Source of the DNA: Rusavskia elegans
Lineage: Eukaryota > Ascomycota > Lecanoromycetes > Teloschistales > Teloschistaceae
Direction: 5' to 3'
NCBI GenBank assembly: GCA_011316305.1
Contig: SAUG01000063.1
Coordinates: 62,001 to 126,000, forward strand
DNA: 64,000 bases
Part shown: piece after piece, positions 12,261 to 25,569 of the stretch
How positions within the stretch are numbered: the first letter of the stretch is position 1
How the letters are laid out: each line of letters opens with the position of its first letter
Notes under the pieces: generated by a model
What the model was told of the DNA's origin: nothing
Database searches by the model: none
What the model saw: only the letters and a program-made list of their open reading frames with translations
Position numbers and translations under genes: made by a program

Positions 12261-13724
12261 AATAAAATTAAAAGATACCTCTATAGATAAATAATAAATA
12301 ATATTAGAATCTTTAATATTAAAATTAAAATAAAATATAGATTAATTAGAATAATAATTTTTATTATAATCGAAAGTTAGAAAAGTTATATTATTTTAGA
12401 AAATAAAAAAAAAGAATTAATTTTAAGAAAACTAATAGAAAAAAGTATTATTAGTAAAAAAATTAAAACTATAAATAATATATTTTCTAGCCTATAAAAA
12501 CCTTTTATATAAAAAAATAGATAAAATTTTAATAATAAATTATAAAAAAATTAAAGATTTAAATAAATAATTTAAAGAAGACGGAAAAGTTTAGAAAATA
12601 AAAATTTAGAAAGATTATTATTATTTCTTCTAGTAATTTACTAAAAAATATAATAAAAGTAAAAAAATAATCTAATAACTTTAGATAAACTATATTAGAT
12701 TTATATATTAAAGTATAGTTAAAGCTATAGATAAAATCGAATACTATAAACTAAACTAAATAGATTAAAATAAAAAAATACCGGATCTAGTATTTAATAT
12801 TTAATCTAGAAATAAAAAATTTAATTAGTACCCGTCCTTATTATTATAGGACGAAATAGTAGCTAAAGAATAAAATTTAGTAAAGCTATTAAAAGAACCG
12901 GAAATAACTTATAATATAGATATATAACCTAGAATATATAAAGATAATAGCGAAAAAACCTTTTACTAGACTTTTTTTAGAATCCTATATTTTTTATAGG
13001 TTAAAAGAAATTAAAATCTCTTAAAATCTAATCTATATTATCCGAATTAAAACTAGATATTAATTTAACGGACGCCTTTTACGCGGCTAGTATAAAACTA
13101 ATAGAAGAATAAAACGTAACCGAATTATTAAATTTATTAAACTAAGAAAGTATATATTATTTCTAAATAATAAAATTACTTTTACGTTTATTTAAAGCGC
13201 GATAATAGGTAATAAAACGCTTTTATTTACTAAAGAGTCGGTAGAAATCTAATTCCTAGGCTAAATATTTATTATAAATTTTTATTTCGAAATTAAAAAA
13301 GGATTCGATATAATAGCGAATATTAGAATATTTATTAAAAATACCCGCGATATTAAAATAAAGTTTATTTTTTTTATCTTTAAAACGTTTCTCTATAAAA
13401 GTTAGTAGAAATAAAGAAATAAAAAAATAAATATATAGGTAATATTAGATATTAGAAAATTATACGATTTCTAAACCCGAATATATTTACTATAAATATT
13501 ACTACTAACCTCGATTTTATTCTTTTTTAAAGAATTATAGATATATAGAAAATAAAAAAAAAATATTATAATTTCTTTTAATTAGATATAATAAAAAGAT
13601 TTTAGTTAATTTCCTTTTCAAAAATATATAATAAAGATATAGACAAAAAAAAAAAAAAAAAAAATCCTTTTTATATCCTATAGACGGTTTTTATATTAGG
13701 TAAAAAGCGATATAGAAGGGGCCG

Positions 13725-14134
13725 TATTATATTTATAACTCTATAGAGGTTCTTTAAAAGAATTAGTTAAATAAACGAGTTTAATTATCTATAGCCGCCT
13801 ATAGCCGCTATAGCTATCCTTTCTAAAAGAACTTTTAGTAAATAGCTATCTATCGGCTTTCGCGGCTATTTTTATTATATATATCGCTTATTACTTTAAT
13901 AGATAGTTTCTTTTATTAATTATTAATATAATTATTAAATACGTCTCTACTATTCTCTTTTTAATTATTTTATAATAAAGATACCTCGTAATATTATAAT
14001 CGTACCTCTACGGCTATATAGGATTAGTTATAATAATTTATATTAGGATTCCCTTACTATTTAGTAGCTCGGACTACGTCTACGGCTATAGCTAGGCTCG
14101 AGCGTAACGCCCTCTAATATACAAGGACGTTATA
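13725..14134 (+). repeat. Family A LTR, 3' LTR of copy 2
   Basis: A 410-bp partner of 10,798-11,207, followed at once by the target duplication CTAAA. Confidence 0.88.
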
Positions 14135-15230
14135 CTAAAATTTTATCTTTTTAATAAAATAGATTTAGCTATCGACTAGATATATATTATTATATTTTTT
14201 AAAAGATATATCGAGAACTATATATATATAAATTACTATACTTTTAATAACGTTTTTTAATAGATTTTTAAAATCTTTCTAATAATTAGTATATCTAAAA
14301 TTATTATTTATTTTTTCTAATAATAGAAAAAATTAGTTTTCTATTTCTAGCGGTATTTCCGATTAAAAATTTAGAAATATATATAGTATCTAGAGTTTTT
14401 TATCGCCTATATAATAAACTAAATTCGAGTCTACTATATTAGAATATAGATTTACTATTACTATATTTTAGATATTTTATTTATTTCTAAATCGTTTAAT
14501 AAAAATAAAAGTAAAAAGTATATTAGCAGTTTTACTCTAGTTATATATACGCTATAGATTATAGATTTTACTACTATTCTAATACTAGTTATCGAAGTAA
14601 ATAGATTCTAAATAATAGCTATTATTACTAATATTAATAAACTTTATATAACTAAATAAAACTAGTAGTTTTAGTATATTTAAATTAGTAAATAGAAAGT
14701 AACTAATATAGTTAATAGTAAATGATATTTCTAGACTATCTTTAGTTAGTATATATAGTATTACTATAATCCCGATATTATTATATAATATATTAATAGT
14801 TTCCGGATAGCTATTAATTTCGGCTATAATTTTTTAAATTTATTTTAGAAAATCTGAATCTAGTTTTAAAACTCGGATAAAAATCCTAGATAATATAAAT
14901 TTAATAATTTTAATAGTCTTTTTATATCTACTAATATTACGGCCTATAAAAATAAAGAATTAAAGTAAATAGCGGGTTATTATTTTAATAAAGATTATTA
15001 TAATACCGCCTAGTATAACGCCTATAGTAAAAATAATCTTATTATAAGTAATATTACTATAATTAGTAGCAACGTCCCTAGCTATTATTTTAAAATTATA
15101 GAAAACTATTAATATTATTAGTTTATTCTACGAAGTTCTATAGAAAATAGATAAAAAGTTAAAAGATTAAAATTAATTTTAAATCTATTTTAAAAGACGT
15201 ATATAAATGGATATAAAGGCGGGCTAGCGG
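14135..15230 (-). pseudogene. Degraded minus-strand coding block, part right of family A copy 2
   Basis: On the minus strand the frame is open for long stretches with TAG/TAA at probable Gln positions (LEIEN*FFLLLEKINNNF; KDFKNLLKNVIKSIVIYI). It runs up to the TSD of family A copy 2, and a similar minus-strand frame continues at 10,797 downward. No family is recognised. Confidence 0.3.
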
Positions 15231-15299
15231 ATTTAGTATATTTAGTATATATTATAGTAAATTTTATATAATAATTATCGATATATATTAAATATCAAC

Positions 15300-15880
15300 A
15301 ATAGATCAGGTAATATATATATAATAGTAAAGTCGAAACCGCCGTTAGTTCATCCGGACTGAAATTCCGCAACGGACCGGAATAGCCGGTGTAAACAGAT
15401 ATTTCAATATCTTCTAGGCCTGATCTTTAGCCTGCTAGTAGCTAGCCCGGCGGCAGAGGATACCGCTAGGGTTCCAGTTATTCCTCACACCGGAAAACTC
15501 GATAGAAGATAAAAAACTGATAGATTACACGTGGCTGGCCTACTATCGTTCTACGTTACCTTACGGATCTACTTCCGAAAAGATTGGAAATTATTTTCTA
15601 ATATTATAGTAACTATTTCTAATCCGAATAGAATAATATTTACCTTATATACGGCTAATAGGCAGTAGCCGAAAATATTTGAAGATAGTCGAACTCTTTG
15701 GTACGATTGCAGGGATACTAATTGTCTATTCGATTCGATATTAATTGCTTAATCCGGAATAAAATCTATCGCTCGCTTGTACGCTGTACCCGAAAGCTCT
15801 GTAATATTCTTATAAACGTGTATACGCATGCAGATTCTTTAGATTTTACGTGATATTAGCTAATCAAGCTTCGTATATCA
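15300..15880. other. Mildly mutated patch, no gene identified
   Basis: CA and TG are frequent here compared with both sides (CTCACACCGG, TACACGTGGCTGGCC). A small inverted repeat ATTCCG...CGGAAT lies at about 15,371-15,390. No frame longer than a few tens of codons is convincing. It may be the unmutated edge of the block that follows. Confidence 0.4.
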
Positions 15881-17870
15881 CGAGTTTTATATTTTAACTT
15901 TATATATTCTTTTACTTCCGAGTTATAATTTTTTAAAAACTATTTTTCGTAATCTAGTCGATATTTTTATATATCTAACTATCCGCCTTATAAATAAAAA
16001 AAAGTTCGTCTTTAATTTAATTAGTTACTAAAATTATACTATGTAGACCAACTATTATATATCTAATTATTAGACCTATTTAAAATTTTTAAAATTTTTT
16101 AATACTAAGTTTAGCCTAAATTTATAGATATATTATAGTTATATATAAGAATATATAAATTTATCTAATTATTCAATACTATTTTATTAAACTAAAATCA
16201 TCTTTACTAAAATCTAACGTCGTTATTTAAAAAAAAAAGAAATTAATAACTTTCCTAGCCGGAATACGGATATATAATCTAGTATAAAAATTATAAGAAA
16301 AAATATCGAACCTTTAGAAATAGTAGTAAAATTAATATAGTATATATAGCTAAAAACTAACGGGAATACGTAGTAAATTCGAACGGTTTAAAAAAAATCA
16401 GCTAGATATAATGAATTCTCTAGTTTATTACTATCTTTAATATAATAAATAAATAATACTATAGAATATAATACCGTCTAGAAGATATTTATAGATAGAG
16501 AGAATATATTCTATAGCGTAATCGCAGGCTATTTAGATATAGCGAAAATAACTGATAGCGATTATAATAATATAAAAACTATAGGAATAATATAATTAAC
16601 TATAGCCGAAATAGAAACTATAAAGAGATTAGTCAGCTTAGCTAAATAGAAAGATAGATAGTAAAATAACGGGACGTTAATATCTACTAGCGTAGAAATC
16701 GAAAAGTAAACGGCTAGAAACTACGGTCCTAATATTCTAATCGCTGTAAGCTAAAATAATATTAACTATAGCGTTATACTATAGGTACAGACTTTAATTA
16801 GTCCGGGATAGTAAATATTTAAAATTTTATATTTATCTAATCCTCTATATTTTCCTATTCCTATATTTTAACGAGTCGATATATAGTACGATAGTAATAC
16901 TTAAATACTGGCTAATAAAATAAAGAGTAATAAAATTTATCGATAGGTATAATCTATCAGCCGCTTTATAAAAGAATAAGATAAAGATATTAAAAAGGCA
17001 GTCGATAGGCTAGTAGATACCGGTAATAGTCGTAAGTAATAACTCGTTAGTATCAGATATAAAATACTGCTAATCGTAGTAAAGAGCCGTAAATAAATAT
17101 TATCTAGAATAGTCAATCTTTAAGTACTATAGAATCCAATTACAGCCAAGATATATAAAGTCGCTTTTAATCGAAGTATTACCGCTATAATCCGGTACAG
17201 ATCCAAAATTAGATTTAAAATAGACGTTAAATATATATACGGTATAGTAGTACTAAACCGAATTATAAATTAAATATCTAAGCGGGAAGACAGGCGTAAC
17301 TAGCGTACTATTCTATACTCTAGCCTTATAGGCTTTTAAATACGTTAGTATCTATCTACCTAGGCTGCTTATATCTATCGCTACTAGTCGGCGTTTCGAC
17401 TATACTCTTTAGAAGGTAATTAATAAGCATAGCCCGAGTCGGCGGTATCGGAAATAATCAACCTCGTCCGCTAACGTAGATGATATACAATCGGGTATAA
17501 GCCGGCAGAAATAATTTCCGAAAGTATAGGATTTTTATATAGGAAAAGATACGTGCTCGCGAAGTATAACCTCCCCGGTACAAAGGTAATATAACTGTAC
17601 TACCTGTACGTTACTATAGTATAAAGTAAACGCAGTTCTAATAGTTTAAATATTAGAACTATAATTTACTTCTACTAATCAGATAATTCCTGAATTAATC
17701 TATCTAGAAATATTTAGGAGCTATTAGGTACTATTTATAATAAATATTCCGGAACCTAGACGAGATAGTAAAGCTAGTATACTCGACTAATATATTCCGA
17801 ATAAAGATAAGGTCTATATTATAGTATTATTTTTATCTATAGCCTGAAGTTAAAGATTCCTTTTAATTCG
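15881..17870 (+). pseudogene. RIP-degraded coding block, unknown protein, best preserved at 17,100-17,600
   Basis: The forward frame near 17,100-17,600 is nearly continuous with stops at probable Gln codons: KSLLIEVLPL, then YLSGKTGVTSVLFYTLAL, KVINKHSPSRRYRK, STSSANVDDIQSG, and a Cys-containing end (DTCSRSITSPV, NCTTCTLL). Residue variety is higher than in the transposon blocks and CpG-rich codons are kept. I do not recognise the protein. Upstream (16,330-17,100) frames are more broken. A duplicated host gene hit by RIP is possible; a transposon gene is equally possible. Confidence 0.35.
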
Positions 17871-18000
17871 TCGGATAAGGTTCGTGGTCTAAATAAAAGT
17901 TCTCGTGCAACCTTCGCGCCGTTGATCTTCCCGCACCCTCCATCAGACCTCAAATACCCACTAAGGTAAGATCAAGTCAATTGGAAAGCCCCCGTTTTGG
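17871..18000 (+). pseudogene. Short unmutated exon-like remnant with a 5' splice-site word
   Basis: Between mutated flanks, 17,890-17,990 keeps normal composition. A forward frame reads FSCNLRAVDLPAPSIRPQI and then meets CTAAGGTAAGATC, which looks like a fungal donor site (AG|GTAAGA). No start codon or acceptor is found nearby, so this is at best a gene fragment. Confidence 0.3.
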
Positions 18001-18121
18001 TATGGTTTAAAAAGTTTAAAGTTATAAGTCCAGATTTCGCTAGTATCCGTAGTAAATTATTATTACTTAATTCGGGAATTGTTAAAATATACGGTAGTTC
18101 AGATGAAATTCGCGTTGAAGT

Positions 18122-18170
18122 TCGCGCTAAAGTGGTATAGATTATATAATCTATACCGAGGTTTTAACGT
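18122..18170. repeat. Perfect 24-bp palindrome with extended imperfect arms
   Basis: Bases 18,134-18,157 read the same on both strands (GGTATAGATTAT and its complement). The right-hand word CTATACCGAGGTTTTAACG recurs as CTATACCGAAGCTTTAGCGC at 18,661-18,680, on the far side of the MITE. This may be a terminal or hairpin part of another small element. Confidence 0.55.
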
Positions 18171-18173
18171 ATA

Positions 18174-18608
18174 TAGACTGGCCACTTCGGTACGAGTTCC
18201 CGTCGGTACCTAAGAACCGACCCGCTAAACGATCGGTTCCGGGTCGAACCCGGGAACCCGACGGAAACCCGCTAAATCTTTTTTAATAATTAAATATAAT
18301 ATTAAATTAATTGATAAATTAATTAATTAATTATATATAAAGATAATACATTTAGATATTATATTTAGTTTAACTAGAATCTTTCTAGCTAGCGTGATTA
18401 ATTAATTAGATTTTTTTTAAATTATTCGTAAAGATTTTATACTAGAATTATATATCTATACTAGAGTTTAGCGTTTTAGCGGGTCGGATCGGTTCTTCTA
18501 ACCCGAAACCGAAACCCGATCGGTTCGGTACCTCGAAAAGTCGGAACCGACTCGGGTCGAGTCGGTTCTTCGACCCCGGATTCGAAATCCGATTCGACGG
18601 CCAGTCTA
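18174..18608 (-). mobile_element. hAT-type MITE, copy 1
   Basis: A 435-bp element with terminal inverted repeats TAGACTGGCC...GGCCAGTCTA. The interior has no gene, but both ends are packed with GGGTCGG/CCGACCC words. It is in the opposite orientation to the copy at 33,550. The 8-bp flanks AACGTATA and TATATATA match only in part, so the target duplication is uncertain here. A short reverse frame (18,448-18,642) lies in its right end and is not a gene. Confidence 0.8.
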
Positions 18609-19370
18609 TATATATAGATCGTTCTAAAAATCCGTATTTCAAAATTATAGATTAAATAAACTATACCGAAGCTTTAGCGCGCTAGTTTAATTTAAGAGAT
18701 AAAAATTCTATACAGAATTTTTATCTGTTTTTTAATTAATTAAATAGGAAGAATTATTTCTATAGCTTTTTCTATTATAGTAAAATACGTATTCCTTTCA
18801 CTAGACTTATTAGAACTTTCTAGTAAAAATACTAATTCGCTATTATATAAGTCTATTATTTCTGATATTTTTAACGTTATTATAATCTATAATCGTATAT
18901 AACGTCTATAATATAAAATCTTCTAATTTTAAAAATAATAAATATAACTATTATATTATTTATATTTAGTTTTACTACTATCAATATTATTATTATTTTC
19001 TATAATATAACTATTTCGGATTATATTTTCTAAAATAGCAAGTATTTTATTAATAATACTAAACTAAAGTTTTTTAAATAGATTTTTAATCTAGATAAAA
19101 ATTTGTAGATATATTTCTATAAAACTTCTTTAAAATAATAAAATAAATCGAACTTTTTAAAAAAGATTTTAGCTATTTATTATAAACAAATATATATCAT
19201 TATTAAATTATTTAAAAATATGAAAAGCGAAATTAGTAAATATACTATTTTTAAATACTTTATTAGTAATTTAAAATCCAATATCTAATTAGCGATTAAA
19301 TAATATCTTATTTTATAAAAATACAATAAATAAACAATAATTTTGATAAATATTATAAAACAATTAAATT
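18609..19370. other. RIP-mutated spacer with a near-palindrome
   Basis: No gene is seen. Bases 18,699-18,724 (ATAAAAATTCTATACAGAAT and on) form an almost perfect 26-bp palindrome. The stretch ends where homology to the transposon at 57,190 begins. The expected left terminus of that transposon is missing. Confidence 0.45.
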
Positions 19371-22300
19371 TAATCTAATCCTAATCGGATTCGATTTTTC
19401 TATAGTTTAATTCGATTCGAGTTTAGATCGGGATCGGATATCCGGATTTAATTTGCTAAAATATTAAAATCGTATAAAAAAGTATAAATTCTAGTATTAA
19501 AATTTAAATCTTTTTCTATATTATATTATCTATAAATTTCTATTTTTTTCTAATAATATACTAAAAACTTTAGATAATTCTAATTAACGTATACAATTAA
19601 TATTATTATTTAGAGTTTATATATATATATTAGCTTGCTATATTACTATTATAGAAATGTAATATAAAATATCTAATATGAATATCGATTTTCACTTTTT
19701 TATTCTCTAGATTAATACGGCTAGCGAGAGCCATTCTATTAGATTTCTATTAAATAATATCTATTCTAATTAATTAATAGATTCGTTTCTAAACCGATCT
19801 ATAACTAGAATTCTAGTTGAATTTAAACGTTTATATAGAATATAATAGTGAATTATTAAATATATAGTAGATAAAATCCGAACCGACTATTTAGAATTAG
19901 TATTTCGGAGAAATAATAAATTTATTTAATAGAATAAAGATTATTATTAAAATTTCTAATAATAGTAATTTAGTATTTCTATCGCTATAGATATTAAAAA
20001 TAGGATTCGAAAAAAAATAGCCGATTTTCTATAAACGGAAAAGGTTTTAATATAAAAATGGTCGTTTTAATAGAATTTTTTCTACTAGATAGCTTTAATA
20101 ATAGAAAGTCTATCTAAAATTATATATAAATACTATTTTAAAATTTTTTACTATTTTATAGCCTCTAGTTTTTTAAATAAATCTACTATAAAAAAATATA
20201 TTTTAACTAATAGATAATATAGATCTATACGATATAATTTATAATTAGTTATTAAAATAGAGGTTATCGGTATAAATAGTAGATAATAATATAAAGAGAT
20301 AATATAATGTTTATTTATTTAATAATAGAAAAAGAGCTCTATTAAATTCAATTTTATTTTCGACTAAAACGTCTAGAATAAATATCTATATAAGACTTTT
20401 TTAGATCTAAATCTACTAGTCCGAACTATCGAAAATATAGAATTTAGAGAACTAATATAAATACTTTATTTAGATATATAGCTATTTAAATCTATAAAAT
20501 ATAATAATAATAATCTTTAATAAATTTAAAACTATCCGCGAAAGAATTAAATCTAATTTAAAAACTATAAAATATATCTTATTTATATTAGATATCTATT
20601 TAAATCTATAGAAAGTCGTATATTTAGAAATACTCGTATACTAGATTAATACGTAGTTTTAGTTTTAGAATCGTCTATTTAAATTAATATTTCTATCTAT
20701 AAATTATTCCGGCTATTTATAGTACTAAAAGCTATTAACGCCATTAGAATATTTCTAGTTTAAATAGTAGCTTTTAGATATTATTATCGATATTACTAGC
20801 TTTGATTCTATATTAAAAAAAAATGTTTAAAAATGTTATTAATCGATTTAATAGTCGATAGAATTAACTATAAAACTCGCTATTTTATCTAGCTTATAGA
20901 GTTAATCTAGTTATTTAAAATTTTAATAAAACTATTAGATTATAAATATTATATAATAGTTCCATCTATTAGCTAGATAATAAACAAATTATAGCTATTA
21001 GTACCGGTCTATCTAACGTTATAAAAAAGATAGTATATATAGGTTAAAGAAATTTAATAATTTTTACACTAATAGTATTCTTGAATTTATATTATAATAG
21101 TCTATTTCGCCAATTTCTTTTAATATAAACTTCGTTTTAAAAAACTTTAGAATAGGGCCGATTCTGATTTCCGTACTAGAGACTTTATTTAAAATATTTA
21201 TATTCGATAGAATTTAATTTATTTTATAATTTATAGTAAATCTATTTTACTAAACTATTAAACAAATTCTTCGAAAGAAAATCGCGAATTTTATAAATAA
21301 AAGGAATTACCTTTAATATAGATAAATAGTAATCTTTTATTATAATAGATAGTATATTATAGCCGGTCTATAAAATTACTTTAATAGTTTCGTAAACGAT
21401 AAACGATAAAATCTATTTCGTATATCGGTTTTATAATATACTTTATAACTATTTTACTAAAGTATAAAAAAAAAATTAAAACTTCGAACTATTTTTAAAA
21501 GACAATAATATTAATAGTTTATAAAAAGGCTTTTATTAAATTTACTAAATATTATTTTCGTACTAAAAGTAAAAAAGAATAAATATATAATTTTACGAAT
21601 ATTTTTAATTCTATAGTAAAGTTTAATTTTTATCGAAACTAAAATACTATTAAATTGAAAAAAATTATAGAAAAATATTCGGGGTATATAGATAAGTATC
21701 GGAATAAATTTAAAAAATACTTTAATAAATACTATAAAATCTCTATTAAACTATTAAAATATAAAATCCGCTATAGAAAAAAAAATGAAATAATATTTAA
21801 TAGTATTATATTATAGATATACTAACCAGTAAATAGTCTACTATAACTATTTTAAATAGTTTTTTTCGATAGTTTTAATATTTTCGAATATCTATTTCCG
21901 AAGCTAATTAATACCTTCGTATTAATATTATCGAAAATAATTTAAACTAGATATTTTAGAAAAATAATACTTTAAATTTTCTAAAATTAGTTTAAATAAC
22001 TTATAATATTTCTTTCTATCTAATATTTTCGGTCGAAATTAAACGAACTTTTAGTTTTACTAGAAAAATTTATTAATAAAATCGAGCCTAAATAATTTTA
22101 TAGTATATAGAATGGACGATAATAATTAAATACTATAACTATACTATAGACTTAAATTTAAACTAAATATTAGAAAAGCTATAGAATATATTTAATCGGA
22201 TAGAAATAAAGAATAGTATTATATTTCTAGAAAAGAATATATTTGAAAAAGATTTTAAAAGTATATTAAATAGATTAATCCAATGTATTTTTTATTTAAT

Positions 22301-23055
22301 ATTAGTAAAGTAATATATATAGATAATATTTTTTTTCCAAACCATTATTCTACGATTTATATCATTATATCGTTAGTTTAATATATTCTTCTATATCTTT
22401 ATTCTAACTATTAAAATTAATACTTTTAGCTAAATTTTTATTATTTTTAATTTTAATATTATTTTGTATAGAAGTATATTTTCTTACTATCTTATTTTTT
22501 TTCTAACTTTAATAATATTATTACTATTTTTATTTTCCTTTCTATAAAAAGATTTAATATATTTATTAGCTATATTCCCGCTATAACTAAATTTTTTAAT
22601 AAACGCTATCTATTTTTCTAGAGAATCTAGAGTTTTTATAGACTAAAATTCTTAGAGGTCGGTATAATAGATTATTTGTTATTAGATAAAACTAACGTTT
22701 AAAGCTATATTCTTTATTAAAATTATTCAATTCGGACTATTAATAGCGATATTAAATTAGAAAAACTAGTAGAAATATATATTTTTATACTAGATATTTC
22801 TATTTATATTTAATATTTTATTTCAATATATTATCTATTTAATAGTTATCGTCTTTTCTATAGTTTGAATAAAAGTTTTAGTATATAAATCGTTTTTATA
22901 ATATATTATACTAAATATATTAGTTTTTAGTATAGGATATATTATTTTATTATATTATTTTTCTTCCCTTTTTCGATTTTATAATCTTTTTTCTAATTTC
23001 TAATATTTTATTCCAATACGGCCTTTATCTCTATATCTAGATTTTTCTAAAAATC

Positions 23056-23266
23056 TGAAAACCTGTATAGCGGGATCATTATAAAAGTATTATCTGAAAT
23101 TCTCGTTAAAATTACGTAACTTGTCTATCTAAATATAGTGTTCACTCTATTAGGTTTAGCGTATTTTAGTAACGGCTATATTCTATATGATTTAGTAATT
23201 CTATAGATTTCGCTTTTCGTATATTTTAATTAATAAAATTATATATCTATATCCAATCGTTCTATA
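23056..23266 (+). repeat. Family D 5' LTR
   Basis: A 211-bp repeat beginning TGAAAACCTGTATAGCGGG and retaining the TG start. It is paired with 25,570-25,780. Confidence 0.85.
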
Positions 23267-23961
23267 GTTATAGACCCGAGTACTATAGATTAAAGCGTTA
23301 TATGATAACTTTTACCGGTATATATTTATCGCTTTAGAAAGAGTTATTTATTTAAACAATAAACGCAAGAATCTTTTACCGCGATCTTTATTACTAGTAG
23401 AAGAAAATTTTTACTGCGAACTTTTTACTGGAATATTTACTAAACGATTAAAAAGAAAAGTATTTTACTTTATAGTTACGAATATTTACCTAAATAATAA
23501 ACGGAAGAATTTTTTACTGCGAACTTTACTACTAGTAGTAGAGAATTTTTACTATAATTCTATAAAAAATAATCGTATAAAGTAGTTAGTTTACTAGAAT
23601 ATCTGCTAAACGACTAAAAGGAAAAGTAATTTAATCTATTATTTTATACAAATATTAAATATAGGCGCTTCTACCGCCTTTCTAAACTCTTTCGCCGTCG
23701 GAAAATATCTCCGTTCGTTATATATTCTCGATTCTGTATCTATATTATCGCCGACTTATATCTCTAATAATACGATAAAATATCACTTTATCAAAAAACG
23801 TAATTATATTAACGGATTAATTCTTATATATAGCTCTATTATTATTATAGTCGAATCCTCTATCGAAAAATAAAAAAAAACTTTATTAAACGTCGTATAC
23901 GTTCTGAATTTCACCGCTAACCTGGTTTCCGCTAATACCTTTAAAGATAAAGGCGTCGTTA

Positions 23962-24454
23962 TATTATAAATACAGACGGCGTGCCTCTGGAAACGCGGTA
24001 ATATTTAGTACAGCGCTAGATTTTCTATTACGCCTCGACAGACAGGGATATATAGGACGGCCTAGATATCAGTACTAATAAATATTTTAGTAGTCTTAAT
24101 AAATAAATACTATAAATACCTTTAATTTCAGTAGTTTTAGTAAGTAAGTACTATAAGCACCTTTAATTTTAGTAGTCTTAGTAAATAAGTACCTTAAAAT
24201 AGAACTGTTTCAGTTATCTTAGTTAATAAATAATCTAAATAGTAGAGGATTTTATTTATCTATATAGATTCCGAACTCGACGTTTTTATAACTCGTATTT
24301 AATTTATTAGTTATCGCTATATATTATTCTAGCAATTTTACTAATTTATTCTTAATTTAATTTAAGTAATTACCCGTTGTACCTCCGTTTACAGATATAC
24401 CAATAAGTCCAACCAACCTTTGGAGATACCAGACCTTCAGGTAGCCCCATAACA
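23962..24454 (+). repeat. Solo family B LTR inside family D
   Basis: A 493-bp LTR matches those of the gypsy element at 34,129-49,203 in reverse orientation. It is flanked by a perfect 5-bp duplication CGTTA (23,957-23,961; 24,455-24,459), which is what recombination between two LTRs leaves behind. It begins TATTATAAATAC (mutated TGTTATAAGCAC) and ends CCCCATAACA. The interior has three imperfect copies of a word like TTTTAGTAGTCTTAATAAAT. Confidence 0.88.
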
Positions 24455-25569
24455 CGTTATCGACTTTAAACGCCGCCGACTTCGCCGCGATAGTTAAATA
24501 ATTATTATTTTTAGTAGAAAAAAGAAAGGATATTTCCTACTCGAAAATAATTTAGTAATATCTACTCTATCCGCTAATATATACGTCGTTAAAAGAGTGA
24601 AAGATATTACTAAATAAGAGGATATTTATAAATAATACTAAAAAGAACTTTTATCGCTCGTCGAATACTAGTAATAACGATAAAAAACTTGGTAGTAGAA
24701 CGATGAAAAGCTTTAATAATTATATATAATCGAGCTCCGATAGCTTTAAACTAAACTTAATTAAAACTTCCGTAATAAATTCTATAAATAACAGCGATTA
24801 TACGAATAGAAAATTAAAAAGATATAAATTTAAATCGATATATTTTCTCCGTCTATTAAGCCTATTATAGTATCTATAGTATCTGTAGCACCTATATCTC
24901 TACCGGCTACGCCTAATTTAGTACCTAAATCAACTTAACTATTCGAGAAATCAGTATTTATAGAAGAATACGTCGAAAATATATTTCTAACGCTTTATAC
25001 GGCACCTTTAGTATCTATATTTCTATTAAACGTTATTAGTTTACTTTCGGCTCTACCTAAAACGCCTATTTTAGCACCTATAGTAATTCTAGCAGCTAGA
25101 AAACTATGATTCCTGGTATATACTATCGAGAATATACTTTTAATACTTCTAGCAACGTTTCCACCGGCATACATCTTATAATTTAAGTATAATCCGCCTA
25201 CTAATCGGGCTATACTATATAAAAAAACCTACGTACCTTTTTATAAACGCGAGCGAGTACGTTTCTATATAACTATTTATTTCTTTCATAAATTCGGTTC
25301 TATCTAGTCGGGACTACTATCTAAACACGCTTGTTTAAAATCGAATAAGTTAATTAAAAACGTTTATTTAAATATTTCGAACGCAGCTCGTTTAAATTTA
25401 TTAAAATTAACTAATTAATTTCCTTTCCGTTATCGTTTCCAGCGTTCTAATCGTCGCTAATATATCTAAATCCAATTAAACTAAAAAGGAAGATAAAAAT
25501 TATAATAATATATAGCAGCGAGAAATAAAATTAGATTTAAATATATAAATAATCGATTCTAAAAAGATA

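Larger units (their letters stand above)
10798..14134 (+). mobile_element. Family A LTR retrotransposon, copy 2 (complete structure, degraded)
   Basis: A 3,337-bp element has direct LTRs of 410 bp (10,798-11,207 and 13,725-14,134) and perfect 5-bp target duplications CTAAA (10,793-10,797 and 14,135-14,139). The bases before the 3' LTR (AGAAGGGGCCG) form a polypurine tract. The internal 2,517 bp carries a degraded Gag with zinc knuckle, a possible protease remnant, and about 1.2 kb of unrecognised coding-like sequence, but no reverse transcriptase, RNase H or integrase signature. A run of about 20 adenines lies near 13,647-13,667. The internal length equals that of copies 1 and 3 (after removing the transposon in copy 3), so 3.34 kb is the family's real size and not a deletion of one copy. 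Confidence 0.88.

Noticed and set aside
18448..18642. Reverse frame of 64 codons with Arg/Pro-rich sequence
   Set aside because: It lies in the terminal GGGTCGG repeats of a MITE and crosses its end; CpG-rich non-coding DNA stays open by chance.
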